Below are positions 6,503 to 6,774 of a DNA stretch of 6,774 nucleotides, piece by piece (within the stretch, counting starts at the first letter, position 1; each line of letters opens with the position of its first letter). Source of the DNA: Planctomycetaceae bacterium (GTDB lineage: Bacteria; Planctomycetota; Planctomycetia; Pirellulales; Thermoguttaceae); contig JAITQV010000066.1 in NCBI GenBank assembly GCA_031288765.1, forward strand, positions 1-6,774, read 5' to 3'. The notes beneath the pieces are model-generated. The model was not told the origin of the DNA. It ran no database searches and saw only the letters and a list, made by a program, of their open reading frames with translations. The position numbers and the translations under genes were made by a program.

Positions 6503-6526
6503 GCAGCCGTTACGGCGAACGGTTGC
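6503..6526. repeat. GC-rich hairpin related to the left-hand repeats
   Basis: GCAGCCGTT (6503-6511) pairs with AACGGTTGC (6518-6526) with one G-T wobble around ACGGCG. The overlapping stretch 6513-6532 matches 253-272 at 16 of 20 positions, and 6518-6532 matches the reverse complement of 374-388 at 14 of 15, linking the two ends of the window to one dispersed repeat family. Confidence 0.55.
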
Positions 6527-6560
6527 CGACCTCTTGATTATGAAGAAGAATGGTCGCAAT

Positions 6561-6588
6561 GTAGGGGCGAAAAATCTTTCGCCCCTAC
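6561..6588. repeat. Perfect 12-bp-arm palindrome GTAGGGGCGAAA
   Basis: GTAGGGGCGAAA (6561-6572) and TTTCGCCCCTAC (6577-6588) are exact reverse complements with a 4-nt loop AATC. GC-rich arms beginning GTAGGGGCGA are, from memory, a recurrent theme of REP-like intergenic repeats in several environmental bacterial lineages. It lacks a following T-run. A half-site-like TGTAGGGCGA occurs at 311-320. Confidence 0.8.
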
Positions 6589-6774
6589 CACATGTAGATT
6601 TAATCTGTTGTGGTAATCTGATTTCCGTAGGAAATCTCTATCAATAGAAAATTAACGCAACAAATCAATAAATCTTCGTAAGAGATTCACCTAAATAAAA
6701 ATAAAAAATAAAATACGAAACAACTCGAAAATTATTTTTTTCTGGGGGGTGTCTTGACCGATATTTTTTTAAAT

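Larger units (their letters stand above)
5290..6774. other. About 1.5 kb without a convincing gene
   Basis: Reading frames of 62-101 codons occur on both strands, but all are explained by AT-rich low complexity, palindromes or poor composition, and none matches a family I recognise. The stretch holds the leader of the large gene (5290 to about 5485), overlapping divergent promoters (5472-5520), a T-rich block possibly transcribed as RNA (about 5506-5757), a long palindrome (5803-5942), a small palindrome CATGTT-AA-AACATG (6029-6042), paired short hairpins and a TCAGGTGAAA inverted repeat (6109-6318), two GC-rich palindromes (6503-6588), and an AT-rich right end with a G-run (6742-6749). Confidence 0.6.

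Noticed and set aside
6561..6588. Intrinsic terminator
   Set aside because: The stem is strong, but no T-run follows on either strand and no gene ends beside it.
6378..6647. 89-codon plus-strand frame starting MKSIMNNL
   Set aside because: The first half is mildly protein-like, but there is no ribosome binding site, and the second half is made of two GC-rich repeats including the 28-bp palindrome.

Overview
This AT-rich bacterial window holds two confident protein-coding genes, both on the minus strand, flanked on each side by long gene-poor DNA rich in repeats and palindromes. No rRNA, tRNA, CRISPR array or transposase gene is visible. Neither gene has a clear Shine-Dalgarno site. A ComB-family gene beside a very large alpha-CTD/sigma-region-4 protein, with many dispersed GC-rich palindromes in AT-rich DNA, would suit a Planctomycetota-like genome. 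That taxonomic guess is inference and rests on no marker gene.

Layout: 1-168 is a 21-bp tandem array of eight units that runs off the left edge. 169-839 has no convincing gene; it holds GC-rich inverted repeats (239-271, 391-410, 424-439) and a possible decayed reading frame (486-758, minus). 840-1637 (minus) is a ComB-type 2-phosphosulfolactate phosphatase with an in-frame 12-bp repeat expansion. 1638-1806 is a short spacer with a hairpin just upstream of comB. 1807-5289 (minus) encodes a 1160-residue protein. It starts with a series of RNA polymerase alpha-CTD-like helix-hairpin-helix units, has one sigma-70 region 4.2-like helix-turn-helix in the middle, a four-cysteine cluster after that, and a long C-terminal part that looks like several winged-helix segments.

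5290-6774 is about 1.5 kb without a convincing gene. It contains a pair of overlapping divergent sigma-70-type promoters (5472-5520). The minus one drives the large gene. The plus one, a perfect consensus, fires into DNA with no recognisable gene and may make a non-coding RNA. Further right are a ~140-bp imperfect palindrome (5803-5942), a perfect 10-bp inverted repeat (6253-6281), and two GC-rich palindromes (6503-6526, 6561-6588). One of these shares a core motif with the left-hand intergenic repeats.

The two genes have no evident shared pathway: one is a small-molecule phosphatase, the other a probable transcription-associated DNA-binding protein. They share a strand and are 169 bp apart, so read-through is possible but a functional link is not shown. 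The most unusual object is the large protein, which combines the DNA-contacting modules of two RNA polymerase components (alpha and sigma) in one chain.
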